Below, piece by piece: positions 35,853-44,442 of a stretch of 64,000 nt of DNA. The notes under the pieces were generated by a model. That model was given only the letters and a program-made list of their open reading frames with translations. It searched no databases and was not told the origin of the DNA. Position numbers and translations under genes: made by a program. The stretch is from Sinorhizobium meliloti 4H41 (GTDB lineage: Bacteria > Pseudomonadota > Alphaproteobacteria > Rhizobiales > Rhizobiaceae): positions 62,001 through 126,000 of the forward strand of contig NZ_AQWP01000001.1 in assembly GCF_000375585.1 (NCBI RefSeq). The letters run 5' to 3'. The first letter of the stretch is position 1, and each line of letters opens with the position of its first letter.

Positions 35853-36688
35853 TTGACTGCTCCTGCCGTGATGCCGCGGATCAGCTGCCGCGAGAAGATG
35901 ACGTAAAGGACGAGGACCGGGAAGATCGCCAGCGACAGCGCCGAGAGGACCGCGTTCCAGTTGGTGACGAACTGGCCGATGAAGATCTGCGAGCCGAGGG
36001 TGACGGTCTTGGTCGCCTCGGCGGGCGCGAGGATCAGGGGGAACCAGAGATCGTTCCAGATGGGGATCATGGTGAAGACGGCGACCGTCGCCATGGCCGG
36101 GCGGATGAGCGGCAGCACCAGCCGCAGGAAGATCGCATATTCCGACAGGCCGTCGATGCGTCCGGCATTCTTCAGGTCGTCGGATACGGTGCGCATGAAC
36201 TCGGACAGAATGAATACCGCCAACGGCAGGCCTTGCGCCGTATAGACGAGGATCAGCGCGGTCAGCGTATTGACGAGACCAGTCGCCACCATGCCCTGCA
36301 GGATCGCCACCGTTCCGAGCCGGATCGGGATCATGATGCCCAGCGCCAGATAGAGTCCCATCAGCGTATTGCCGCGGAAGCGGTATTCGGAAAGCGCGAA
36401 GGCGGCCATGGCGCCGAACAGCAGGACGAGCGTGATCGAGACCACGGTGACGATGATGCTGTTCTGGAAATAGCCGATGAAGTCACCCTGCTTCAGCACC
36501 GTTTCGTAGCCGATCAGGCTGAAGGTCTCGGGTGTCGGGATCGCCAGAGGCTCCCGGAAGATCGCGTTGCGGCTCTTGAACGAGTTTACGATCGTCAGGA
36601 ACACCGGAAAGAGTGCAACGAGCGTATAGGCGATCAGGGCCGCGTGAACGGCGCCCATGCGCACGAAGGAGGCGCGTGCTTTCGACAT
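35849..36688 (-). CDS. Sugar ABC transporter permease (MalG/UgpE type)
   Basis: The 279-residue protein has six membrane helices and a degenerate EAA loop (DLKNAGRIDGLSEYAIFLRLVLPL) that contacts the ATPase. The N-terminal FPVFLTIVNSFKS motif is typical of CUT1 second permeases. Its stop overlaps the oxidoreductase start, and 12 bases separate it from the first permease, so it is an internal gene of the import operon. Confidence 0.92.
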   Translation of the reverse strand: MSKARASFVRMGAVHAALIAYTLVALFPVFLTIVNSFKSRNAIFREPLAIPTPETFSLIGYETVLKQGDFIGYFQNSIIVTVVSITLVLLFGAMAAFALSEYRFRGNTLMGLYLALGIMIPIRLGTVAILQGMVATGLVNTLTALILVYTAQGLPLAVFILSEFMRTVSDDLKNAGRIDGLSEYAIFLRLVLPLIRPAMATVAVFTMIPIWNDLWFPLILAPAEATKTVTLGSQIFIGQFVTNWNAVLSALSLAIFPVLVLYVIFSRQLIRGITAGAVK

Positions 36689-36700
36689 CTTCTATCCTCC

Positions 36701-37648
36701 TTAGAACTGATAGCGGCGCATGCGGCGCTGTATGCCGAAGAGATAGAGCGCGACGCCGGCGAGAATGATCAGAAACATGATCGCGGCGATCGTCGCGCCC
36801 ATCGAACGGTCGCCGAGCTGAAGCTGGAAACCGAAGAAGGTGCGATAGAGCAGGGTGCCCAGGATGTCGGTCGACTTGTCCGGGCCGGCCAGCGCGCCCT
36901 GCACCGTATAGATCAGATCGAAGGCGTTGAAATTGCCGACGAAGGTGAGGATCGACACGATGCCGATGGCAGGCAGGATCAGCGGAAGTTTGATCTTCCA
37001 GAACTGGCTCCAGCCGGTGACGCCGTCGAGCTCCGCCGCCTCGGTCACCTCGTCTGGAATGTTGAGGAGCGCCGCATAGATCAGCATCATCGGGATGCCG
37101 ATATATTGCCAGACGGAGATAAGCGAAACCGCGATAAGCGCGGTGTCGGGCTTGCCGAGCCAGGGACCGAACAGCGATCGCAGGCCGACCGTGTCGAGAA
37201 GATAGGGGGCGACGCCCCAGATCGGCGACAGGATCAGCTTCCAGATGAAACCGACGATGACGAAGGAGAGCAGCGTCGGCAGAAAGATCGCCGTGCGGTA
37301 GAAGGCGCCGAAGCGCAGCTTCGGGACGGACAGCATGGCGGCGAGCGCGATGCCGATCGGGTTCTGCACGGCCATGTGGATCAGGAAAAAGACGAAATTG
37401 TTCTTGAGCGCGTTCCAGAAATCCGCCGCCCAGCGCGGGTCGCCGAACAGAACCTTGAAATTGCCCAGGCCCACGAAGGTCAACTGGCCGTCAACCGTGT
37501 TGTAGAAGGACTGGCGCAGCGTCTCGAAGAGCGGAAGGATCATCACCGCCGTGTAGACGACGAGCGCCGGCAGCAGAAAGACGAGGATGTGCCAGCGCCG
37601 CGGGCGCCTGATCTCGGTGACGTCGGTCGTGATTTCACGTGGGTTCAT
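36701..37648 (-). CDS. Sugar ABC transporter permease (MalF/UgpA type)
   Basis: The 315-residue protein has six membrane helices, the PLFETLRQSFYN motif after helix one, and the EAA loop VTEAAELDGVTGWSQFWKIKLPLILPA. The start at 37648 yields a short basic cytoplasmic N-terminus before helix one; the frame remains open further upstream without support. A 266-base gap with a small hairpin separates it from the binding-protein gene, a usual arrangement that lets the binding protein be made in excess. Confidence 0.92.
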   Translation of the reverse strand: MNPREITTDVTEIRRPRRWHILVFLLPALVVYTAVMILPLFETLRQSFYNTVDGQLTFVGLGNFKVLFGDPRWAADFWNALKNNFVFFLIHMAVQNPIGIALAAMLSVPKLRFGAFYRTAIFLPTLLSFVIVGFIWKLILSPIWGVAPYLLDTVGLRSLFGPWLGKPDTALIAVSLISVWQYIGIPMMLIYAALLNIPDEVTEAAELDGVTGWSQFWKIKLPLILPAIGIVSILTFVGNFNAFDLIYTVQGALAGPDKSTDILGTLLYRTFFGFQLQLGDRSMGATIAAIMFLIILAGVALYLFGIQRRMRRYQF

Positions 37649-37800
37649 CGGCCTCTGGCCCGTTCTCAAACCGGCTGGCCATAAGGGCGCAGCCTCGATT
37701 TCTTTCGAAATGCGGCGCGGCTTCCTGCCTTGCACCGTGCTTCCGTCAGGCGTCCCGGGGTCGCGGAGAGCCGGCAAGCCGCTTCGATCCGCTCGTTACA

Positions 37801-37825
37801 GGCGCGGCGCCTTAGCGCCGGTGCC
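37801..37825 (-). promoter_or_regulatory. Hairpin between binding-protein and permease genes
   Basis: CGGCGC (37805-37810) / GCGCCG (37815-37820) with a 4-base loop, extendable with wobble pairs to 37801-37825. It lacks a T-tract. It probably stabilises or attenuates the operon message after the binding-protein gene. Confidence 0.35.
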
Positions 37826-37914
37826 CGAGCAATCCATGACGCCGCCCCGCATGCGATACGTTTGCACATGTCGGGGAGGGTGCGCAGACGGCGTCCACAC
37901 ACCCCGTTTCGGTC

Positions 37915-39174
37915 TTACTTTACCGGCTTGAACCAGCTGTCGAGGCCGTCCTGGAGCTTCTTGGCCGCCGCCTCCGGCGTGTCCGTGCCGTTGATGACAT
38001 TGGCCGACATGACCCAGGTTTCGTTCTCGAGGTTAGGGGTTCCGCGCGACAGGATCTGATAGGTCGAGCGGATGGTCGGCTTGCATTTCTCCCGCCAGGA
38101 GACGAATTCCTGAGCGAGCGGATCGGACATCTTCACCGCCGTCGAATTCAGGCTGAAGAAGCCGGGCAGGGCGTTCGCATAGATATCCGCGAACTCCGGC
38201 GAGGCGACCCAGGTGAGGAAGGTCTTGGCGGCATCCGCATTCTTGCTCTTGGCATTGAGTCCGATGCCGATGTCGTTGTGGTCGGAGATGTAGCAGGTAT
38301 CGCCCGCCTTCTTCACCGGGGGCGGAAAGGCACCCATCTTGAATTCGGCCTGTGTGTTGAAGCCGGAGATTTCCCAGGAGCCGGCCGGGTAGATTGCCGC
38401 CCGGCCGAGCGTGAAGAGGTTCTGGCTGTCCGGATAGGTCTGCGCCTCGAAGCCGTCGCCGAGGTAATCCTTCCACTTCGCCAGCACGCGGAAAGGCTCG
38501 ACCCACGGCTCGTCGGTCAGTTTCTGCTCGCCTTTCAGCAGAGCCAGACGGCCTTCCTCGCCCTTCCAGTAGTTCGGGCCGATGTTCTGGTAGCCCATCG
38601 TGGCGGCTTCCCAGAGGTCCTTGGTGCCCATCGCCATCGGGATGTAGTTGCCGTCCGCCTTGATCTTTTCGAGGACCGCGAAGAACTCCTCCTCGGTCGT
38701 CGGAACGGAAAGGCCGAGCTGGTCGAAGGCATCCTTGTTGTAGATGAAGCCGTGAATGACGGAAGCCATCGGCACGCAGAAGGTCGCCTTGCCGTCGTCG
38801 GTCGTCCACGCGGATTTGGCGACGTCGGAGAAATTCTCCATGCCGGGAAGACCGGTCAGGTCGGCAAGATGCTTCTTGTTGTAGAGTTCGAGCGAGGCGT
38901 CGAAGGGACGGCAGGTGATGAGGTCACCCGCGGAGCCGGCGTCGAGCTTGGCGTTGAGGGCGGCGTTGTATTCGGTGGGGGCCGAGGGCGCGAATACCAC
39001 TTTGATGCCCGGGTTCTTCGCCTCGAAGGCGGGGATCAGCTTTTCCTGCCAGATCGCCAGGTCGTCATTGCGCCAGCTTTCGATCGTCAGCGTTGCATCC
39101 TGGGCTTGTGCAAGCCCGGTCGAGCCGAGAATGCTCGATGCGAGCAGCAAGCCTTTCATTGTTGTGCGGGTCAT
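37915..39174 (-). CDS. Sugar ABC transporter substrate-binding protein
   Basis: The 419-residue periplasmic protein has a Sec signal (cleavage after AQA near residue 24) and the family-1 carbohydrate-binding fold, with landmarks LTIESWRNDD, GFIYNKDAFDQLGL and GRAAIYPAGSWEISGFN. It delivers the sugar to the two permeases. The ligand is inferred from neighbours (murQ, nagA, amino-sugar kinases) to be N-acetylglucosamine, N-acetylmuramic acid or a small oligomer. It starts 55 bases after murQ stops. Confidence 0.92.
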   Translation of the reverse strand: MTRTTMKGLLLASSILGSTGLAQAQDATLTIESWRNDDLAIWQEKLIPAFEAKNPGIKVVFAPSAPTEYNAALNAKLDAGSAGDLITCRPFDASLELYNKKHLADLTGLPGMENFSDVAKSAWTTDDGKATFCVPMASVIHGFIYNKDAFDQLGLSVPTTEEEFFAVLEKIKADGNYIPMAMGTKDLWEAATMGYQNIGPNYWKGEEGRLALLKGEQKLTDEPWVEPFRVLAKWKDYLGDGFEAQTYPDSQNLFTLGRAAIYPAGSWEISGFNTQAEFKMGAFPPPVKKAGDTCYISDHNDIGIGLNAKSKNADAAKTFLTWVASPEFADIYANALPGFFSLNSTAVKMSDPLAQEFVSWREKCKPTIRSTYQILSRGTPNLENETWVMSANVINGTDTPEAAAKKLQDGLDSWFKPVK

Positions 39175-39229
39175 GCAGTTTCTCCCCTTTAGGCGCGTGT
39201 CGCGCGGTTTTGAATTCCCAGTTTATCTC

Positions 39230-40126
39230 TCACGCCCCGACGATGGCGATCGCCCGGCGCAAATTCTGATCGGCGCGCTCGAGCGCGTCCTCGGCATGGG
39301 CGATGTCCCTCGCTCCGGATGCGAGCAGGATCGCCAGCTTGACCGACCCGGCGGCAAGGCCGAGAAGCCTGTCCGCCTCGGCGGCGCCGATGCCGGTTAT
39401 GTCCGAGACGATCCGGATCGCCCGGCCGCGCAGCTTGATGTTGTCGGCACGCAGATTGACCATGTGACCATCGAGCACGTGGCCGAGATGGATGCCGACC
39501 ATGGTCGAAAGCATGTTGAACGCGATCTTCTGAGCCGTCCCGGCGCCCATGCGGGTCGAGCCGGACACGACTTCCGGAGGCGTCTCCAGGAGGATGGAGA
39601 CGTCGGCGTTCAGAAGGAGCGGTGCGCCGGCATTGTTGGCCATGCCGATGACGCGTGCGCCGCGTTGCCCGGCCTCGTCGGCAGCGGCGATCGCATAGGG
39701 CGTGGAACCGCTGGCGGAAACCGAAATGAGGCAGTCGCCCGCCCCGATTCCGGCGTTGCGCACATCGGCGCGCGCGAGCTCCATGTCGTCCTCATAGCCG
39801 CCGGCAAGATCGGTGAGGCTTTCGGCGCCGCCGGCAATGAGAACGACGATCTGCTCCCGAGCTATGCCGTAGGTGCCGGGCAGTTCGAGCGCGTCCGCCA
39901 TCGCCATCAACCCGGAGCTTCCTGCGCCGGCATAGGCAAGCCGGCCGCCGGAGGCAAGGCTGTCCGCCGCAAGGCGGGCCGCGGCGGAAATCGGCTTGAT
40001 CGCCTGTTCCACCGACCTTGCCGCCTCCTGCTGACCGGCTGCGAGCAAACGAAGGGCCAGCTCCGGACGCATGACGTCCAGGCCCTTGGCATTGTCGCGG
40101 CGTTCTTCGGTCTTGGCTGGCGGCAT
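39230..40126 (-). CDS. murQ: N-acetylmuramic acid 6-phosphate etherase
   Basis: The 298-residue SIS-domain lyase removes D-lactate from MurNAc-6P to give GlcNAc-6P. The phosphosugar loop YAGAGSSGLMAMADALELPGTYG includes the conserved Glu (in ELPG) aligned with the catalytic residue of E. coli MurQ. ISVSASGSTPYAIAA is the second sugar-phosphate contact, and SGSTRMGAGTAQKIAFNMLSTM is a family signature. It is first in the import operon. AGGAGGAC lies upstream of the start at 40126. Confidence 0.9.
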   Translation of the reverse strand: MPPAKTEERRDNAKGLDVMRPELALRLLAAGQQEAARSVEQAIKPISAAARLAADSLASGGRLAYAGAGSSGLMAMADALELPGTYGIAREQIVVLIAGGAESLTDLAGGYEDDMELARADVRNAGIGAGDCLISVSASGSTPYAIAAADEAGQRGARVIGMANNAGAPLLLNADVSILLETPPEVVSGSTRMGAGTAQKIAFNMLSTMVGIHLGHVLDGHMVNLRADNIKLRGRAIRIVSDITGIGAAEADRLLGLAAGSVKLAILLASGARDIAHAEDALERADQNLRRAIAIVGA

Positions 40127-40152
40127 GGCATCGTCCTCCTCTTCTGGAATTA

Positions 40153-40169
40153 ATGCCAAAAAAATACCA
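40153..40169 (-). promoter_or_regulatory. Putative GntR operator, murQ side
   Basis: On the minus strand this reads TGGTATTTTTTTGGCAT, that is TGGTAT-N5-TGGCAT. It lies 27 bases upstream of the murQ start codon and mirrors the site at 40288-40304. Confidence 0.65.
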
Positions 40170-40287
40170 CTTGTCTAGGAGAAATTTAACTTTTACCGCA
40201 AGAAACCACTGAAAAAAGAAATAAATCTATATTTTTCAAAGAAGTAGGCTGGGGAATGATCTGTAGTCAGAAATCTCGCTTGGTTAA

Positions 40288-40304
40288 TGGTATTTTTTTG
40301 GTAT
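40288..40304 (+). promoter_or_regulatory. Putative GntR operator, kinase side
   Basis: TGGTATTTTTTTGGTAT, a direct repeat TGGTAT-N5-TGGTAT, lies 22 bases before the kinase start. With the inverted copy at 40153-40169 it flanks the AT-rich divergent promoter region; the GntR gene two positions downstream is the likely binder. Confidence 0.65.
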
Positions 40305-40325
40305 CTTGTGGTGACGGAGGTGCCC

Positions 40326-41210
40326 ATGGCGTTTTACCTGATCGGAATTGATGGCGGCGGAACGAGCTGCCGCGCGGCTGTGGCAGCCCTCGACGGCCGC
40401 ATTCTCGGCCGCGGCAAGGCGGGCGCCGCGAACATCCTTACCGATCCGGAAACGGCGCTTCAGAACATAACCGATGCGGCGCGCAACGCTTTCGGGGATG
40501 CGGGCCTCGACCAGGCCGCAATTGCGGCATCGCGCGCCATCGTCGGTGTCGCCGGCCACAATGTGGGCGATGCCGTTCATTACGTGAAGAGGCGGCTTCC
40601 CTTCGCTCAGGCCGATATCGAGTCCGACGGGCTGATCGCGCTGCAGGGCGCTCTCGGCGACGGGGACGGGGCCGTCGCGATACTCGGGACGGGCACGATC
40701 TATATCGCGCGCCGGGGCGATGAGATCAGCTATGTCGGCGGCTGGGGCTTCACTATCGGAGATCACGGCAGCGGCGCACGCATCGGTCACGCGCTGCTGC
40801 AGGAGAGCCTGCTCGCCTATGACGGCATACATGAAGGCTCGCGCGTGACCGATGCCATACTTGCCGAGTTCAACCACGACCCGCGCGACATCGTCGACTT
40901 CGCACGGCTCGCCAAACCCGGCGAGTTCGGCCGCTATGCGCCGCGCGTCTTCGACTATGCCGAGCGCGGCGACCCTGTGGCAGTCAGCCTGTTGGAGGCT
41001 GCCGCCGCGACGGTGGACGAGGCGCTCGACGTGGTGGTTTCGAGGGGAAGCGAGAAGCTGTGCCTGCTCGGAGGATTGGCGCCGCTTTATCGCCGCTGGC
41101 TGGCCGACCGGCATCAGCCGCGCTTCGTCGAGGCGCAGGCCGATGCTTTGACCGGCGCCGTCGCGCTGGCGGCGGCCCGTTTCGGCTCCCATTCCGGGGT
41201 ATCGGCATGA
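40326..41210 (+). CDS. Amino-sugar kinase, BadF/BcrA ATPase family (GlcNAc/MurNAc kinase-like)
   Basis: The 294-residue ASKHA-fold kinase has the phosphate-1 loop GIDGGGTSCRAAV (residues 7-19), the phosphate-2 region AILGTGTIYIARR and the adenosine motif CLLGGLAPLY. Members of this family phosphorylate N-acetylglucosamine, and in clostridia both GlcNAc and MurNAc (MurK), which would suit a pathway containing MurQ. The start at 40326 follows GACGGAGGTGCCC; an upstream ATG falls within the operator. Its stop overlaps the GntR start by 4 bases (ATGA). Confidence 0.85.
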   Translation: MAFYLIGIDGGGTSCRAAVAALDGRILGRGKAGAANILTDPETALQNITDAARNAFGDAGLDQAAIAASRAIVGVAGHNVGDAVHYVKRRLPFAQADIESDGLIALQGALGDGDGAVAILGTGTIYIARRGDEISYVGGWGFTIGDHGSGARIGHALLQESLLAYDGIHEGSRVTDAILAEFNHDPRDIVDFARLAKPGEFGRYAPRVFDYAERGDPVAVSLLEAAAATVDEALDVVVSRGSEKLCLLGGLAPLYRRWLADRHQPRFVEAQADALTGAVALAAARFGSHSGVSA

Positions 41211-41971
41211 ACCAGCAGCTCGCCGCCATTCTGCCGCTCGAAACCCTGCAGTCGGGGGGCGCCGGCCCGCTCTATCTGAAGCTCAGACAATCGCTCGAAG
41301 AGGCAATCCTGTCGGGCAAGCTCAATCACGGAGATGCGCTGCCGCCGGAGCGGGATCTTGCGGATTACGCCAATGTCAGCCGAGTCACGGTCCGCAAAGC
41401 CGTCGACGATCTCGTGCGTGACGGGCTCCTCGTGCGCCGCCACGGTTCCGGGACCTTCGTCGTCCGGCCGGTTTCGCGCGTCGAGCAGTCGCTCTCGCGC
41501 CTGACCTCGTTCACCGAGGACATGGCCCGGCGCGGCCTCAACACGCGTGCGGAATGGCTGGAACGCGGGCTCTTCCATCCCTCGCCGGACGAGATGATGA
41601 CCCTCGGGCTTGCGGCCGACGCGCTGGTGGCGCGCCTTGGGCGGCTCCGTATTGCCGACGACATGCCGCTTGCGATCGAACGCGCCTGCGTTTCGGCGGA
41701 ATTCGTTCCCGATCCGCTCGCCGTCGCCTCCTCGCTCTATTCAGAGCTCGAGAAGAAACAGGCCCGGCCGGTGCGCGCGGTGCAGCGGATCTCCGCCTGC
41801 AATATCAAGGAACCGGACGCGGCCATGCTCGGCGTCGCGGTCGGCGCCGCCGGTCTTTCGATCGAGCGCGTCTCCTATCTTGCTTCGGGGCGTGTGGTCG
41901 AATTCACGCGGTCGCTCTACCGCGGCGATGCCTATGATTTCGTCGCGGAGCTGACGATCCCGGAAAATTGA
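41207..41971 (+). CDS. GntR-family (HutC subfamily) transcriptional regulator
   Basis: The 254-residue regulator has a GntR winged helix (about residues 20-88: PLYLKLRQSLEEAILSG through VRRHGSGTFV) and a UTRA effector domain (about 100-250) that binds phosphorylated sugars in relatives such as NagR. It is embedded in the operon kinase-gntR-SIS-nagA. It most likely represses both divergent operons through the two TGGTAT operators, with GlcNAc-6P or GlcN-6P as plausible inducers. Confidence 0.9.
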   Translation: MNQQLAAILPLETLQSGGAGPLYLKLRQSLEEAILSGKLNHGDALPPERDLADYANVSRVTVRKAVDDLVRDGLLVRRHGSGTFVVRPVSRVEQSLSRLTSFTEDMARRGLNTRAEWLERGLFHPSPDEMMTLGLAADALVARLGRLRIADDMPLAIERACVSAEFVPDPLAVASSLYSELEKKQARPVRAVQRISACNIKEPDAAMLGVAVGAAGLSIERVSYLASGRVVEFTRSLYRGDAYDFVAELTIPEN

Positions 41972-42003
41972 GCCCGGCGTGGCCGGACGAGGGAAGGGCG
42001 GGA

Positions 42004-42046
42004 CCAAAAGTGTAAAGCGGTTTTCCGCCCGCATCCCGCCTGTTTG
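42004..42046. repeat. Partial, inverted copy of the dispersed hairpin repeat
   Basis: The reverse complement of this stretch reads GCGGGATGCGGGCGGAAAAC followed by CGCTTTACACTTTT, matching the cores at 28.2 and 47.5 kb. It occupies most of the 85-base gap between gntR and the SIS gene. Confidence 0.65.
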
Positions 42047-42056
42047 ATGAAAGGAC

Positions 42057-43085
42057 ATGACGATGCAGACCAACATGCGGCGAGAAATCGACGAGATTCC
42101 CGAGGCCGCAGCCCGGTTGCTGGAGCGCTCGGCCACGGAGCTGGCGCAAGCAGGCGCGGCGCTGCGCGACAAGGATCCGGCCTTTCTGGTAACGATCGCC
42201 AGAGGCTCTTCCGACCATGCCGCGCTGTTCCTGAAATACGCGATCGAGCTCACGATCGGTCGTCCGGTCGCCTCGCTCGGACCATCGCTGGCGTCGATAT
42301 ACGGTGCCGATCTGAAACTCGGCGGTGCGGCGGCGATTGCGATCTCGCAGTCCGGCAAGAGCCCGGACATCGTGGCCATGGCCGAAGCCGCGACACGCGC
42401 CGGCGCCGTTTCGATCGCGCTGACGAACACGCTGCCGTCGCCGATCGCCGAGGCCTGCACCCACCCGCTCGACATTCTCGCCGGGCCCGAAATTGCCGTT
42501 GCGGCGACCAAGTCCTATGTTAACTCGATCGTCGCCGGTCTTGCCGTGCTCGGCGAGTGGACCGGCGACGCGACGCTCAAGCATGCGGTCGCCGATCTGC
42601 CGAACCAGCTTGCCAAGGCCGTGAAGCTCGATTGGCAGGACTTTGCCGACGACCTTGCAGAAGCGGAATCGCTCTATGTGCTGGGCCGCGGTCCGGCGCT
42701 GGCCATCGCCAGCGAAGCGGCGCTGAAGTTCAAGGAGACGTCCGGCATGCATGCCGAGGCCTATTCCGCTGCAGAGGTGCTGCACGGACCGGTGGCGCTG
42801 GTCGGGCCCCGGTTCCCGGTGCTTGTGCTGGCCGCCCGCGATGCTGCCGAGGCCTCGGTTGCCGATATCGCGGACGGCATGAGCGCAAAGGGCGCGGTGG
42901 TGCACGTGACCTCGGCACGGGCGAGCAAGGCAAAGCGCCTGCCCTTCGTCGAGACCGGGCACCCGCTCACCGGCGCCTTGGCACTGATCCTGCCGTTCTA
43001 TGGCTTCGTCGAGGCCTGGTCCCGCTCGCGCGGTCTCAATCCCGACGCACCGGAGAACCTCAAGAAGGTGACGGAGACACGATGA
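42057..43085 (+). CDS. SIS-domain glucosamine-6-phosphate deaminase-like protein (NagB-II type)
   Basis: The 342-residue protein has two SIS domains like the isomerase half of GlmS (ARGSSDHAALFLKYAIE; AISQSGKSPD; LGRGPALAIASEAALKFKETSGMHAEAY) but no glutaminase domain. Such stand-alone proteins act as glucosamine-6-phosphate deaminase (NagB-II/AgaS), giving fructose-6-phosphate and ammonia. No classical NagB is seen nearby, so this protein fills that step. The C-terminus overlaps the nagA start (ATGA). Confidence 0.86.
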   Translation: MTMQTNMRREIDEIPEAAARLLERSATELAQAGAALRDKDPAFLVTIARGSSDHAALFLKYAIELTIGRPVASLGPSLASIYGADLKLGGAAAIAISQSGKSPDIVAMAEAATRAGAVSIALTNTLPSPIAEACTHPLDILAGPEIAVAATKSYVNSIVAGLAVLGEWTGDATLKHAVADLPNQLAKAVKLDWQDFADDLAEAESLYVLGRGPALAIASEAALKFKETSGMHAEAYSAAEVLHGPVALVGPRFPVLVLAARDAAEASVADIADGMSAKGAVVHVTSARASKAKRLPFVETGHPLTGALALILPFYGFVEAWSRSRGLNPDAPENLKKVTETR

Positions 43086-44242
43086 CTGCGAAGAAGACGA
43101 TCAGCGGAGCGCGGATTTTTGACGGCATCGACTGGCACGACGGGGCAGCCCTCGTGATCGAGGCGGGACACGTCAAGGCGATTGCGCCGGCGGGAAGCGT
43201 CCCCGCCGGCGGCGAAACCGTCGACGCGCGTGGCCTGCTTCTCGTGCCCGGTTTCATCGATCTGCAGGTGAATGGCGGCGGCGGCGCGCTTCTGAACGAA
43301 GCGCCGACCCTCGAAAGCATCCGGAAGATCTGCGCAGCGCATGCGAAATTCGGCACGACGGCGCTGCTGCCGACGCTGATCACCGACACGCGCGCGGTCA
43401 GGACCGCGGCCATTGCAGCAGGCGTCGAGGCGAAAGCCGCGGCGGTTCCGGGCTTCCTCGGCCTGCATCTCGAAGGCCCGCATCTGTCCGTCGCCCGCAA
43501 GGGGGCTCACGATCCGGCGCTGATCCGCCCGATGGGCAATGACGATCTTGCCGAGATACTCGCTTGCGCAGAGGCGCTCGGCCGTCTGATGCTCACCGTG
43601 GCCCCGGAAAACGCCACCAGGGAGCAGGTGCGGGCGCTGGCCGATGCCGGCGTCGTGGTGAGCCTCGGCCATACCGACGTGGATTACGATACCGCCTGCG
43701 CCTATGCCAAAGCGGGTGCCCGGACCGTCACGCATCTCTTCAACGCCATGAGCGGGCTCGGCCATCGCGAGCCCGGCGTGGTCGGCGCGGCGCTTTCGAC
43801 CGGCACGCTCCACGCCGGGATGATCGCCGATGGTTTTCACGTTCACCCGGCGTCGATGGGCATCGCGCTGCGCGGCAAGAAAGGCCCTGGTCAGATTTTC
43901 CTGGTCACCGACGCCATGTCGCCGATCGGCACCGACCAGACGAGTTTCTTCCTGAACGGACGGGAAATCCTGCGCCAGGGCGGGCGCCTGACGCTTGCCG
44001 ACGGCACGCTTGCCGGCGCCGATATCGACATGCTGTCGTCGGTCCGCTTCGTCCACCAAAGGCTTGGTCTGCCGATCGAAGAGGCGGTTCGCATGGCCTC
44101 CGCCTATCCCGCCGACGCCATGGGGATCGCCTCGCACAAGGGCCGGCTCCTGCCTGGTACGGATGCGGACTTCGTGCTGCTCACGCCGGAACTCGCAATG
44201 AAATCGACCTGGATCGGCGGGGAGGCGGTTTTTGCGGCTTGA
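43082..44242 (+). CDS. nagA: N-acetylglucosamine-6-phosphate deacetylase
   Basis: The 386-residue amidohydrolase-fold enzyme converts GlcNAc-6P to GlcN-6P and acetate. Motifs are PGFIDLQVNGGGG, LHLEGPHL (metal Glu), SLGHTDVDY and THLFNAMSGLGHR (metal His residues), and VTDAMSPIG (catalytic Asp). Start ATG 43082 overlaps the SIS stop codon, so translation is coupled. It is the last gene of the plus-strand amino-sugar operon and is followed by a RIME-like element. Confidence 0.94.
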   Translation: MTAKKTISGARIFDGIDWHDGAALVIEAGHVKAIAPAGSVPAGGETVDARGLLLVPGFIDLQVNGGGGALLNEAPTLESIRKICAAHAKFGTTALLPTLITDTRAVRTAAIAAGVEAKAAAVPGFLGLHLEGPHLSVARKGAHDPALIRPMGNDDLAEILACAEALGRLMLTVAPENATREQVRALADAGVVVSLGHTDVDYDTACAYAKAGARTVTHLFNAMSGLGHREPGVVGAALSTGTLHAGMIADGFHVHPASMGIALRGKKGPGQIFLVTDAMSPIGTDQTSFFLNGREILRQGGRLTLADGTLAGADIDMLSSVRFVHQRLGLPIEEAVRMASAYPADAMGIASHKGRLLPGTDADFVLLTPELAMKSTWIGGEAVFAA

Positions 44243-44274
44243 GCCAGCTTGGCGGAGCGATACACGGCAAGATG

Positions 44275-44417
44275 CCCCTCACCCTAACCCTCTCCCCGCA
44301 GGCGGGGAGAGGGTACTTGCCCTATGAAACACGGGCAGTTGCGGCTGGGCAGGCAGTCTCCGTTTGTCCCTTCGCCCCGCCTGCGGGAGAAGGTGGCCGG
44401 CGGGCCGGATGAGGGGC
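44275..44417. repeat. RIME-like intergenic element between convergent operons
   Basis: The ends CCCCTCACCC and GGATGAGGGG are complementary. Inside are hairpins CCCTCTCCCCGC/GCGGGGAGAGGG (44288-44313) and CTTCGCCCCGC/GCGGGAGAAGG (44370-44393). The total length of about 140 bases fits rhizobial mosaic elements. It separates nagA from cutC. Confidence 0.75.
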
Positions 44418-44442
44418 GGACGCCGGAAGGAAGCCTCACAAC

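Noticed and set aside
35837..37684. 615-codon open frame antisense to the two sugar permeases
   Set aside because: Highly charged shadow frame opposite membrane-protein genes.
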